Shown piece after piece: positions 45,505 through 53,830 of a DNA stretch of 64,000 nucleotides. Under the pieces are notes generated by a model. The model did no database searches, was not told the origin of the DNA, and worked only from the letters and a program-made list of their open reading frames with translations. The translations under genes were made by a program, and so were the position numbers. Position 1 is the first letter of the stretch. Each line of letters starts with the position of its first letter. This DNA comes from Gp6-AA40 sp963741135 (GTDB lineage: Bacteria > Acidobacteriota > Vicinamibacteria > Vicinamibacterales > UBA2999), in NCBI GenBank assembly GCA_963741135.1, contig CAVUHC010000006.1:434001-498000 (forward strand). Direction: 5' to 3'.

Positions 45505-46809
45505 TCAGTCGCGTTTCAACTTGCCGCCTTTCGGCGGTCGTACCTTCACGTGCCCTTTCTTCACGATCTCGGCGGTGCCGTTCTCGAGCGATCGTTCGAG
45601 CGCCCCATCCCATTCCTGCGCGACGCGTGATCGCAGCGACTCCGGCACCTGCAGTACCGCGAGATCGAACGCCAGGCGATACTGCTGTCGCCGCCGGCCG
45701 CGTTCTTCGTGCGTCATGCGCTGCCAGTCGGAGGGGACGTGTTCCATCTTCTGCGCGAGGCCGACGAAGTGACCGTCATGCATCGTGCAGAACACCATCG
45801 TGAAGCCGTTGGCCTCGAGCGCACGGACCGCCGACGGCGTGTTGAAGGTCTGCAGGTGAAACGGGTTGAGCGTGTTGAACATCGAGTGGCCCTGTTCGAG
45901 GAATTCCGCCTCGACGAACTCGGAGTAGATATAGAAGTGCCCGCCCGGCCGGAGGCGGCTGCGCACCGTCGCGAGAAATTCCCTCGGCCGCACGGCGTGG
46001 GTCAGCATGTGCTTGCTGACGATCAGATCGAATTGCCCCTCAAACGGAATCGTGAAGTGGTCGAAATCGATCGGGCATTTCGCGGGAATCCCGTATACCT
46101 CCTGAATGAGGTGCTGCTGGTTTTCGAAGAGCGTCAGCGCCTGGCAATCCGCGTCGTACAACCGCTTGAGCGCCGCGGAGATTCCGCCGAGCCGCGATCT
46201 GATCTCCAGCACCCTGGGGCGATTCATCGGCAGCAGCGAGCCGAGAATCTCGACGTGGACGCTGTTCGCCAGTCGATCGACCATGAGCGCCGGGAGGTAA
46301 TCTTTCCGCGAGATGCCCGAGTGATCGGACACGAAGATCCCGCGCGAAGCGAGTCGTCGCAGCTCGTCGCGGGTCTCGTCGGTGAGGGCGTATGAGCTGA
46401 GCGTCACCTTTCCGGCTCGCTGGTCGCCCAGTCCGGTACGCCCGATGGTTTCCTCGAAATGCTCGAGCAGCCAGGCATATCGCTCACCCGCGGGACGCGC
46501 CGTGGCGTAGACGACGCCACAATCGTTGCAGAGCGCATAGTTATAGATGGTCGCGGCGGTATCGGGGATCCGTTCGTACAGCACGAACTTGTTGTAACGA
46601 CCGACGCGCGTCGCGTCCGCTGAGCCACAAGCCGGGCAGCTATCCAGTTTGAGAATCGGGTCGCGTGGACACCCTGACTCGAACACGTCCTCGACCGGCG
46701 GTGGCACGGGTGGTGAGGGCATCGCCGCACTGGTGGTGCGATCGCGCTGCGGCTTTTGTGGCGCGGGTCGCAGCAGCTCCCGCGCTGCAGATCGAAGTCG
46801 TCTCAGCAT
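45505..46809 (-). CDS. Class I SAM methyltransferase with N-terminal zinc ribbon, copy 2
   Basis: 434 residues from the ATG at 46809 (MLRRLRSAARELLRPA). The zinc ribbon is CPACGSADAT and CNDCGVVYA. The core matches the copy at 28439 over its whole length (RYNKFVLYERIPDTAATIYN, HSGISRKDYLPALM, FDLIVSKHMLTHAVRPREF, FNTLNPFHLQTFNT). The N-terminal part differs. It is followed at once by ogt, while the first copy lies next to an FkbM gene. Confidence 0.75.
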   Translation of the reverse strand: MLRRLRSAARELLRPAPQKPQRDRTTSAAMPSPPVPPPVEDVFESGCPRDPILKLDSCPACGSADATRVGRYNKFVLYERIPDTAATIYNYALCNDCGVVYATARPAGERYAWLLEHFEETIGRTGLGDQRAGKVTLSSYALTDETRDELRRLASRGIFVSDHSGISRKDYLPALMVDRLANSVHVEILGSLLPMNRPRVLEIRSRLGGISAALKRLYDADCQALTLFENQQHLIQEVYGIPAKCPIDFDHFTIPFEGQFDLIVSKHMLTHAVRPREFLATVRSRLRPGGHFYIYSEFVEAEFLEQGHSMFNTLNPFHLQTFNTPSAVRALEANGFTMVFCTMHDGHFVGLAQKMEHVPSDWQRMTHEERGRRRQQYRLAFDLAVLQVPESLRSRVAQEWDGALERSLENGTAEIVKKGHVKVRPPKGGKLKRD

Positions 46810-46922
46810 TCGGACACGAATCTTTATTAGACACCTTGACGTATGGGATCGGTGTCTTGACTCCCGTACGCCAAGTCGGTATACATCCGGCCACCCCAAT
46901 CGAGACTCAGTGAGGAGATGTC

Positions 46923-49900
46923 ATGACCCGCTTCCTTCGGGATCTTTCGGTCGGCGCGGCGCTGCTTCTGCTCGCAAGTGTCGCGGCGTTTGCGCAAGCG
47001 ACCGCCGAGCTGAACGGCCGTGTGACCGATGAGAGCGGCGCCGTGTTGCCAGGGGTCACGGTCACTGCCACGCAAACCGACACGGGGTTCACTCGCACCG
47101 TTGTGACCGAAGGCTCCGGGACCTACGTGATGCCGAACCTCCCGACCGGGCCGTACCGGCTGGAGGCGTCGCTGCAGGGGTTTCGCACCTACGCCCAGAC
47201 GGGCGTCGTGCTGCAGGTCGGCGCCTCGCCGACGCTGAACGTCGTCCTCGCGATAGGGAATCTCGCGGAGACGGTCGCGGTGGAGGCCGCCGCGCCGCTT
47301 GTCGACGTCCGGAGCGCAGGCATCAGCGAGGTTGTCGATCAGGAGCGGATCGTCGAGCTCCCGTTACAGGGGCGCCAGGTCACCGATCTCATCGTGCTGG
47401 CTGGAGCGGCCGTCGAGACCGGACGGCCGAACAATCGAAGCTTCCAGGGCGGCGTGAACATCTCTGTGGCCGGCGGGCTGCAGTTCGGCGTGGCGTACAG
47501 CCTTGACGGCGCCGTGCACAACGATCCGCAGAATTCCGGCGGCCTGCCGCTGCCGTTCCCGGATGCATTGCAGGAATTTCGCGTCGCGACCAGTGGCCTG
47601 TCCGCGCAGAGCGGCATGCATTCCGGGGCTTCGGTCAACGCGGTGACGAAGTCGGGTACGAATCGCTTCTCCGGAAACGTATTTGAGTTCGTTCGAGACA
47701 AGCGGTTCAACGCGACGAGCCCGTTTGCCGCAATAGGGCCGGACGGGAAACGACGTGACGATGGCCTGAAGCGGAACCAGTTCGGCGGCACGGTGGGCGG
47801 CCCGATTGTCCGCGACAGGCTCTTTTTCTTCGCGGGTTACCAGGGCACCGTGACCCGCGTGACGCCTGCGGATCAGATCGCCTACGTGCCGAGCGCCGCG
47901 ATGCTGGCCGGCGACTTCACGGCCTTCGCCTCACCAGCATGCAACGCTGGGCGCCAGATCAATCTCGGAGCAGGATTCGCGAACAACCGGATCGACCCGA
48001 CCCGGTTCAGTCCCGCCGCGCTGAACCTTGCAAAGAAACTGCCGACCACGACTGCTCCGTGCGGTGAAACGCTGTTCAGCCTGCCGGACGATCGCGACGA
48101 AGGGCAGTACGTCGGCCGAGTCGACTATCAGCTGACTGCCAATCATTCGCTCTTCGGGCGCTACATGGCCACGCGGGACAAGAAGCCGTCCGCTTTTGCG
48201 AAGACCGGCAATGTGCTGACGACGGTGAACCCGCACATCGACAATCTCGCGCAGTCGTTTACCGCAGGCGCGACGCAGGTCGTCGGTTCGAACGCGGTCA
48301 ACAACGTACGTTTTGCGTTCAATCGGACGGCTGTGAATCGCGACAACGATCCGTACTTCGATCCCCACGATCTGGGCATCAACGTCAACAGCTATGTACC
48401 GCACCAGATGATCGTGGTCGTGACCGGCGGGTTCAACATCGCGGCGGCGACCGCGACCAGAGGCATCGCTCAGAACAACTCCTTCCAGGTGAACGATGAC
48501 GTCGCGCTGGTTCGCGGAAATCACCAGCTTGCGTTCGGCGGGAACGTGACGCGCTTCACCGTCGACCAGAAGACGTGGGCGCGGGGCGGCGGGCAGTGGA
48601 ACTTCACCGGCCAGGCATCAGGGTCGGGGCTGGCGGATTTTCTCCTCGGCCGCGTCGCCACGCTCGATCAGTCCGGGCTCGCCGGCGTCGCGTTCTACCA
48701 GTGGTACCAGGGTGTATATGCTCAGGACACCTGGAGAGCGACGAGCCGGGTGACTGTGAACGCCGGCCTGCGATGGGAGCCGTTCTTCAGCCAGAACCTG
48801 ACCCGAGGCGCCAACTCGATTTTTGTCCGGGAGAACTTCCAGAAGAACGTGAAGAGCACGGTGTTTCACAACGCGCCGGCCGGCTTGATTTATCCGGGCG
48901 ATCCTGGGTTTCCTTCAGGCACGTCAGGCTTGAACAAGAAGTGGTGGAATTTTTCGCCACGCGCGGGCGTGGCGTGGGATCTCCGCGGCGACGGCCGCAT
49001 GGCGGTGCGGTCCTCCTACGCGTTGATGTATGACTTCCCGACCGGCGAATTCTTCTCCAACCTGGCGGCCGCGCCGCCGTACGGCAACCGCTCACTGGTC
49101 ACCGATCCCGCGGGCCTGTTCGACAATCCGTATCGAGACGTTGGTGGAGATCCGCACCCGATTGTCACCGGCCCCGATACGCTCTTCCCGGTGGCCGGGA
49201 CGCTGTCGACGATGAACCCCGACATCAACGCGCCGCGTATCCAGTCGTGGAATGTCAGCCTCGAAAAGCAGATCGGAGCGAACTGGGGAACGTCGGTCAG
49301 CTATCTGGGCAGCTACTCGGACCGCTTGTGGGGTCTCGTCGAGCTCAATCCAGGCGTGTTCCTCGGGCTCGGTCCCTGCACGCTGCAGGGAGTCGCGATT
49401 CCCGTGTGCACCACGAACGCCAATCTGAATCAGCGGCGAGTGTTGTCGCAATCGGGGGAGAACCCCGCATCGGCGACGCTGATTGGCAATCTGGACAGTC
49501 ATGCCGCTGTGGGCACCCAGACGTATCGCGGCCTCAAGCTGTCAATGCAGCGTCGCGCGGGGAGCGGCGTCACCCTCAACGGGAACTACACGTGGTCCCG
49601 TTGCTTTGGTCTGGAAATGCCGACCGGCGCCCAGTTTGGTATCGGCTTCGTCGATCCCTCCAATCCCGATTACGATCGCGGGCATTGCGACGCAGACCGC
49701 ACCCATCTCGCCAACTTTACGGTGGGAGCCCAGACGCCGCAGTTCCGTAGCCCGGCGCTGCGCGCGCTCGCCTCGAACTGGCGCGTATCGGGTATCCTCA
49801 ACGCACGCTCGGGGAGCTGGCTCACGGTCGTGAGCGGCCGCGACAACGCGTTCAACGGCATGGCCAATCAGCGTGTCGACCAGGTGTCCGGAGATGTGTA

Positions 49901-50210
49901 TGGCGCCAAAACGTTGACGAACTACCTGAATCCAGCGGCATTCGCTCAGCCGGCGTCGGGTAGATTCGGCACCCACGTGCGCAACAGCATCAAAGGCCCG
50001 GGCTTCTGGAAGGTCGACCTGGCCCTATCGAGACTCGTATCATTGGCTGCGACCAGCAATTTGGAGTTCCGCGTGGAGGTATTCAACCTCTTCAACCGTT
50101 TCAACTGGGGACTCCCGAATGTCAATCTCGGTGCAGGAACCTTCGGCCGGATCACGACGACGACCGGCGATCCGCGCATCATGCAGTTCGGCCTCAAGTA
50201 CGGTTTCTAG
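46923..50210 (+). CDS. Oar-type TonB-dependent receptor
   Basis: 1095 residues. Signal peptide (VGAALLLLASVAAFAQ), then a regulatory-like domain (ATAELNGRVTDESGAVLPGV, residues 25-110). A plug follows (RIVELPLQGRQVTDLIVLAG, VNAVTKSGTNRFSGNVFEF, GGTVGGPIVRDRLFFFAGYQ), then a very long barrel ending FGLKYGF. This layout is typical of large outer-membrane receptors for polymers or complex substrates in this phylum. GAGGAG precedes the ATG. It heads an operon with family X, DUF6152 and a cytochrome. Confidence 0.9.
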   Translation: MTRFLRDLSVGAALLLLASVAAFAQATAELNGRVTDESGAVLPGVTVTATQTDTGFTRTVVTEGSGTYVMPNLPTGPYRLEASLQGFRTYAQTGVVLQVGASPTLNVVLAIGNLAETVAVEAAAPLVDVRSAGISEVVDQERIVELPLQGRQVTDLIVLAGAAVETGRPNNRSFQGGVNISVAGGLQFGVAYSLDGAVHNDPQNSGGLPLPFPDALQEFRVATSGLSAQSGMHSGASVNAVTKSGTNRFSGNVFEFVRDKRFNATSPFAAIGPDGKRRDDGLKRNQFGGTVGGPIVRDRLFFFAGYQGTVTRVTPADQIAYVPSAAMLAGDFTAFASPACNAGRQINLGAGFANNRIDPTRFSPAALNLAKKLPTTTAPCGETLFSLPDDRDEGQYVGRVDYQLTANHSLFGRYMATRDKKPSAFAKTGNVLTTVNPHIDNLAQSFTAGATQVVGSNAVNNVRFAFNRTAVNRDNDPYFDPHDLGINVNSYVPHQMIVVVTGGFNIAAATATRGIAQNNSFQVNDDVALVRGNHQLAFGGNVTRFTVDQKTWARGGGQWNFTGQASGSGLADFLLGRVATLDQSGLAGVAFYQWYQGVYAQDTWRATSRVTVNAGLRWEPFFSQNLTRGANSIFVRENFQKNVKSTVFHNAPAGLIYPGDPGFPSGTSGLNKKWWNFSPRAGVAWDLRGDGRMAVRSSYALMYDFPTGEFFSNLAAAPPYGNRSLVTDPAGLFDNPYRDVGGDPHPIVTGPDTLFPVAGTLSTMNPDINAPRIQSWNVSLEKQIGANWGTSVSYLGSYSDRLWGLVELNPGVFLGLGPCTLQGVAIPVCTTNANLNQRRVLSQSGENPASATLIGNLDSHAAVGTQTYRGLKLSMQRRAGSGVTLNGNYTWSRCFGLEMPTGAQFGIGFVDPSNPDYDRGHCDADRTHLANFTVGAQTPQFRSPALRALASNWRVSGILNARSGSWLTVVSGRDNAFNGMANQRVDQVSGDVYGAKTLTNYLNPAAFAQPASGRFGTHVRNSIKGPGFWKVDLALSRLVSLAATSNLEFRVEVFNLFNRFNWGLPNVNLGAGTFGRITTTTGDPRIMQFGLKYGF

Positions 50211-50231
50211 GAAACACCTGGGAGGATTGAC

Positions 50232-51149
50232 GTGAGAAAAGTTCTTGTCATCTCGATAACGCTCGCCGGGCTGTGCGCGATGCTGCTGACGAATCTGCAC
50301 GCGCAGGGACGCGGCAATGGGGGTGGCGCGAACAGTCAGCCCGGCCGCGGAGACGGCACCGAGACGAACAATCAGCAGGGCGTGCTGACCGACAACGGGG
50401 GCGTGCGCTACATCAACCCCGGTAGTCCGACCGTGCCCGACTCCGAGGTCAACAGCCAGCCGATTCCGCGGCTACCCGACGGTCACGTCGACCTGACCGG
50501 GCCCTGGGTCGGTGGCGGTTCCAACGGCGACATCGAGCGCGATGGCGGGCTCAAACCTGGCGAGCTTCCGCTCCTACCATGGGCGAAAGAGCTGAGAGAC
50601 AAGCGGCTGACGAAGGACGAACCGTATACCGCCTGCCTGCCGATGAGCGTGCCACGCGTCAATCCCTATCCGTGGAAGTTCGCGTTCTCCTACACGTCGA
50701 AAGGTCTCACGCACATCTATGTCCTGCATGAGACCGGCGACGCCGGCGCGCATCGCGTCGTTTACATGGATGGCCGCAAGCACCCGGACGATCTGATTCC
50801 GTCCTGGTGGGGGCACTCGATCGGGCGGTGGGAAGGCGACACGCTCGTCATCGACACCGTCGGCTACAACGACAAGTTCTGGTTCGACAGCCGCGGCACA
50901 CCGCACACCGAGAAGCTGCACACCATCGAGCGGTGGACGCGCCTCAACTACGGACGAATCGTCAACGAATTCACGCTCGAGGATCCGGGAGCGTTCTCGA
51001 AGCCAGTCCAGTTGAAGTTCACCGGCAGGCTGCTGCGTCCGAACCTGAAGACCGGAGGCGGCGAGCTGATGGAGTTCATCTGCCTCGAGGACAACGAGTA
51101 CGGCGCCGCTGCCCAGATCAAAGTGGGCACGGGCACCACGAACAAGTAG
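50232..51149 (+). CDS. Family X exported protein, copy 4
   Basis: 305 residues from a GTG (with GGGAGGA before it), with a signal peptide (VISITLAGLCAMLLTNLHAQ) and a Gly/Asn-rich mature start. The core has IPRLPDGHVDLTGPWVGGG, YTACLPMSVPRVNPYPW, WWGHSIGRWEGDTLVIDT, PHTEKLHTIERWT and FTLEDPGAFSKPVQL. It is more diverged than copies 1-3. It follows the receptor by 21 bases and precedes DUF6152 by 55. Confidence 0.75.
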   Translation: MRKVLVISITLAGLCAMLLTNLHAQGRGNGGGANSQPGRGDGTETNNQQGVLTDNGGVRYINPGSPTVPDSEVNSQPIPRLPDGHVDLTGPWVGGGSNGDIERDGGLKPGELPLLPWAKELRDKRLTKDEPYTACLPMSVPRVNPYPWKFAFSYTSKGLTHIYVLHETGDAGAHRVVYMDGRKHPDDLIPSWWGHSIGRWEGDTLVIDTVGYNDKFWFDSRGTPHTEKLHTIERWTRLNYGRIVNEFTLEDPGAFSKPVQLKFTGRLLRPNLKTGGGELMEFICLEDNEYGAAAQIKVGTGTTNK

Positions 51150-51204
51150 AGGCGGACACGTGTTGAAGCGTCGACGCATACATGTACCTATCGGAGGTCC
51201 CGCA

Positions 51205-51612
51205 ATGAAACGGAAGCTCGGAGTCCTGGTCATCACTCTCGGCCTCTTGTCTGTAACGGTGCCGGTCCTGGCTCACCACGGATTCGACACGGAGTACGAC
51301 GCGAAGAAGAAGGTCAAGCTGACGGGCGTGGTGACAGAGGTCGCGTGGAGCAACCCGCACATGCGGATCTACATCGACGTCACCGGTCCGGACGGCAAAG
51401 TCACCAACTGGAACATGGAGCTCACCAGCCCGAATACGATCCGGCGGCAGGGGTGGGGCCCGACCGACCTCAAGGCCGGCGACAAGGTGGTCTTCGAAGG
51501 CTTCGGCGGCAAGGTGGTCGAGAGCCGCGGCTCGCTGCAGACGATCATGAAGGTGAGCGACATGAAGCCACTCTTCGGCCCGGGCGGACCTGACGCCGCG
51601 CAGGCGCAATAG
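51205..51612 (+). CDS. DUF6152 exported protein, copy 1
   Basis: 135 residues from ATG 51205 (CGGAGGT 8 bases before). The signal peptide LLSVTVPVLA ends just before HHGFDTEYDAKKKVKLTGVV, so the mature protein probably begins His-His. The rest follows the family: WSNPHMRIYIDVTGPDGKV, NWNMELTSP and LKAGDKVVFEGF, a small beta barrel of OB type. Two N-terminal His plus NPH could bind metal. It is in an operon with a receptor, family X and a cytochrome. Confidence 0.85.
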   Translation: MKRKLGVLVITLGLLSVTVPVLAHHGFDTEYDAKKKVKLTGVVTEVAWSNPHMRIYIDVTGPDGKVTNWNMELTSPNTIRRQGWGPTDLKAGDKVVFEGFGGKVVESRGSLQTIMKVSDMKPLFGPGGPDAAQAQ

Positions 51613-51620
51613 ATCCTGAC

Positions 51621-52802
51621 GTGCGTACGATTTCAGCTGCCATCGGATTCGGGATCGTGTGTTGGCTGGGGATTGCCGTCTCGGCGGCCAGCGTGCGTGA
51701 GGACGCCGTAGCGCAGACGCCCTTACGCGCCGAAGCCTCGGCGCAGGCGACCCAGGCCGCGCCCGCACAGACCCCACAGATGTCGGACACCGTGTTCAAG
51801 AACATCCAGGTGCTCAAAGGCATTCCCGTCGATCAATTCATGGACGCGATGGGGATGTTTTCCGCCTCCCTTGGCTATGACTGTTCCAGCTGCCATTCAC
51901 CGGAAATCCATACGGACCGGGCGGCGTTTGCGATCACGACCCCGCTGATCACGAAGGCGCGCCAGATGATCGCGATGATGAACGGCCTCAACGAGGCGAA
52001 CTTCGGTGGTCGGCCGCGAGTGACGTGCTTCACCTGCCATCGCGGGAGCCCCAGCCCTGAAGACGTTCCCAGCCTCGCACTGCAGTACAGCGTGCTGATA
52101 GACGATCCCAATGCGATGACGATTTCTCGTGATCGCAACACAACGGCGGACCAGGTCTTCAGCAAGTACATCCAGGCGCTTGGCGGGGCGCAGCGGCTCG
52201 CGAGCCTCGCGAGCTTTGTCGCGAGCGGCACGTATGGTGGCTTCAACACCGGCGGCGGCGACGTCCCCATTGAGATCGCAGCGAAAGCTCCGAATCAGCG
52301 GATCCAGATCGTCCGTGCGCCGGATGGAGACGCCGTCAAGACGTATGACGGCCGCAACGGGTGGGTCGCGGAAGGTTGGCGGCCGGTGCCGTTGATGGCA
52401 CTGACCGGAGGGAATCTCGAAGGCGCCAGGCTCGACGCGTTGACGGCGTTCCCGGCTGGCATCAAGGACGCCTTCAGTCGATGGCAGGTCGGGGCCACGC
52501 TCATCGACGATCGCCCTGTGAAGATCCTCCAAGGCACCAGTGCCGGGCTTCCCGTGAACTTTTATTTCGACGAGTCGGGTTTGCTCGTACGGACCCTGCG
52601 GTGGAACAGAACGGCGGTCGGCACCGTGCCGACGCAGATCGACTACGCCGACTACCGCGATGTTGCCGGGGTCAAGGTGCCTTTCAAAACCGTCGTCACC
52701 TGGACGGACGGACAGAACACCATCACATTGAGTGAGGTCCGGCCAAACGTCGCGATCGATGCGGCACGGTTCGCGAGACCGGCCCCCTTCCAGCGCCGCT
52801 AG
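51621..52802 (+). CDS. Reaction-centre-type diheme cytochrome fused to a LolA-like domain, copy 1
   Basis: 393 residues. After a signal peptide comes the segment NIQVLKGIPVDQFMDAMGMF with haem sites CSSCH and CFTCH, characteristic of the cytochrome subunit family of photosynthetic reaction centres. Here it is shorter, with two haems instead of four. The C-terminal half (residues 185-390, YDGRNGWVAEGWRPVPL, YADYRDVAGVKVPFKTVV) is a LolA-like or outer-membrane lipoprotein-sorting-type beta domain. No reaction-centre genes are near, so another electron path is likely. The GTG lies 8 bases after DUF6152. Confidence 0.85.
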   Translation: MRTISAAIGFGIVCWLGIAVSAASVREDAVAQTPLRAEASAQATQAAPAQTPQMSDTVFKNIQVLKGIPVDQFMDAMGMFSASLGYDCSSCHSPEIHTDRAAFAITTPLITKARQMIAMMNGLNEANFGGRPRVTCFTCHRGSPSPEDVPSLALQYSVLIDDPNAMTISRDRNTTADQVFSKYIQALGGAQRLASLASFVASGTYGGFNTGGGDVPIEIAAKAPNQRIQIVRAPDGDAVKTYDGRNGWVAEGWRPVPLMALTGGNLEGARLDALTAFPAGIKDAFSRWQVGATLIDDRPVKILQGTSAGLPVNFYFDESGLLVRTLRWNRTAVGTVPTQIDYADYRDVAGVKVPFKTVVTWTDGQNTITLSEVRPNVAIDAARFARPAPFQRR

Positions 52803-52803
52803 A

Positions 52804-52900
52804 ACATCTCACTTCAACGGGCCACGGAGGGGCGGAGCCACGGAGCACAAACCTACGAGTTCCTCCGTGTCTCCGTCTCTCCGTGGCTACGTCGGAGTAA
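52804..52900. repeat. CCACGGAG-family hairpin repeat, third copy
   Basis: Arms GCCACGGAGGGGCGGAGCC and TCCTCCGTGTCTCCGTC then CTCCGTGGC enclose CACAAACCTACGAGT. The flanks CACTTCAACGG and TACGTCGGAGT match the copy at 25171. As there, it lies between two convergent genes. Confidence 0.75.
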
Positions 52901-52908
52901 AACCGCTT

Positions 52909-53730
52909 TCAGTGTTTACCCCACGCACAATCGGTGTGTTCGACGAGCTCGATACGCACACCACCCGGCGCTTCGACGTACGCCGTGCGATGGCCAAACT
53001 GATTCGGCTTCGGTTGCGGCGCGGAGGTGAATGTCACCCCTTGTGTCTTGAGATCGGCTGCCAGCCCATCCATGTTCAGCGGCCCCCAGCCCAGATGGTC
53101 AATCGCACGCCCCTGACTCGGCGCCGTGCCCTGGCCCTGCACTAGCAGCAGGTACGTCTTGCCATACCGCAGCGCATCGAGCTGGCCCCCAAGCTTGACG
53201 CGCTCGCCGCCAAAGGCCGCGAGGAACCACCGCGTGGTCGCGTCCGGGTCCGCTACGCGCAGCGCGATGTGGTGGAACCCCAGAGCGTTGCGATCCTCGA
53301 CCAGCTCGATCTTCACGCCAAACGGGTCCACCACGACCGCATGCTTCCACAGCCCGGGCATCTCGCGTACCGGCGCTACGACTTTGGCGCCCGCCGCTTC
53401 CAGTGTCTTGACCTTCGCCGCAACATCGGGAAACGACAAGCCGATGCTATCGATCACGCTGCCCTCACTCGGCGCGGCGTCCGGCGCCTTGATGAACATG
53501 AGCTGAAGCGGCAACGGCCGGCCACCCGAGAACCGCTCGAAGATCATCCGTCCTGCGTTCTCGCCCGCCTGCCCATTCAGATTCGCGAGGTACCAGTCGT
53601 ACGCCTTCTCGGGATCTGCCGCCGCGAGGTGAATATGGTCGTACGGCACCGTCTGCGGCACCTGTGCCTCGCCGGAGACTCCGAGCAGGGCGGCGAACAT
53701 GCCGCACAGTAGTAGCGATTGCATTTTCAT
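52909..53730 (-). CDS. Exported two-domain VOC (glyoxalase-like) protein
   Basis: 273 residues with a signal peptide (MKMQSLLLCGMFAALLGV), unusual for a VOC protein and pointing to the periplasm. First half: VPYDHIHLAAADPEKAYDWY and KIELVEDRNALG; second half: FHHIALRVADPDATTRWFL and GVRIELVEHTDCAWG. The paired His/Glu positions fit metal binding. It sits downstream of a TonB receptor and a cytochrome on the same strand, suggesting that it acts on the imported compound or its oxidation product (inference). Confidence 0.8.
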   Translation of the reverse strand: MKMQSLLLCGMFAALLGVSGEAQVPQTVPYDHIHLAAADPEKAYDWYLANLNGQAGENAGRMIFERFSGGRPLPLQLMFIKAPDAAPSEGSVIDSIGLSFPDVAAKVKTLEAAGAKVVAPVREMPGLWKHAVVVDPFGVKIELVEDRNALGFHHIALRVADPDATTRWFLAAFGGERVKLGGQLDALRYGKTYLLLVQGQGTAPSQGRAIDHLGWGPLNMDGLAADLKTQGVTFTSAPQPKPNQFGHRTAYVEAPGGVRIELVEHTDCAWGKH

Positions 53731-53830
53731 CGTCGGTTCACCTGTCATTCCCAATATCCTTCGTCAGTTCGACCCCGACTGAGAAGTCGGTCTTTCGCGC
53801 GCCATACTCAGGTCATCAAGGACGTCCGAT

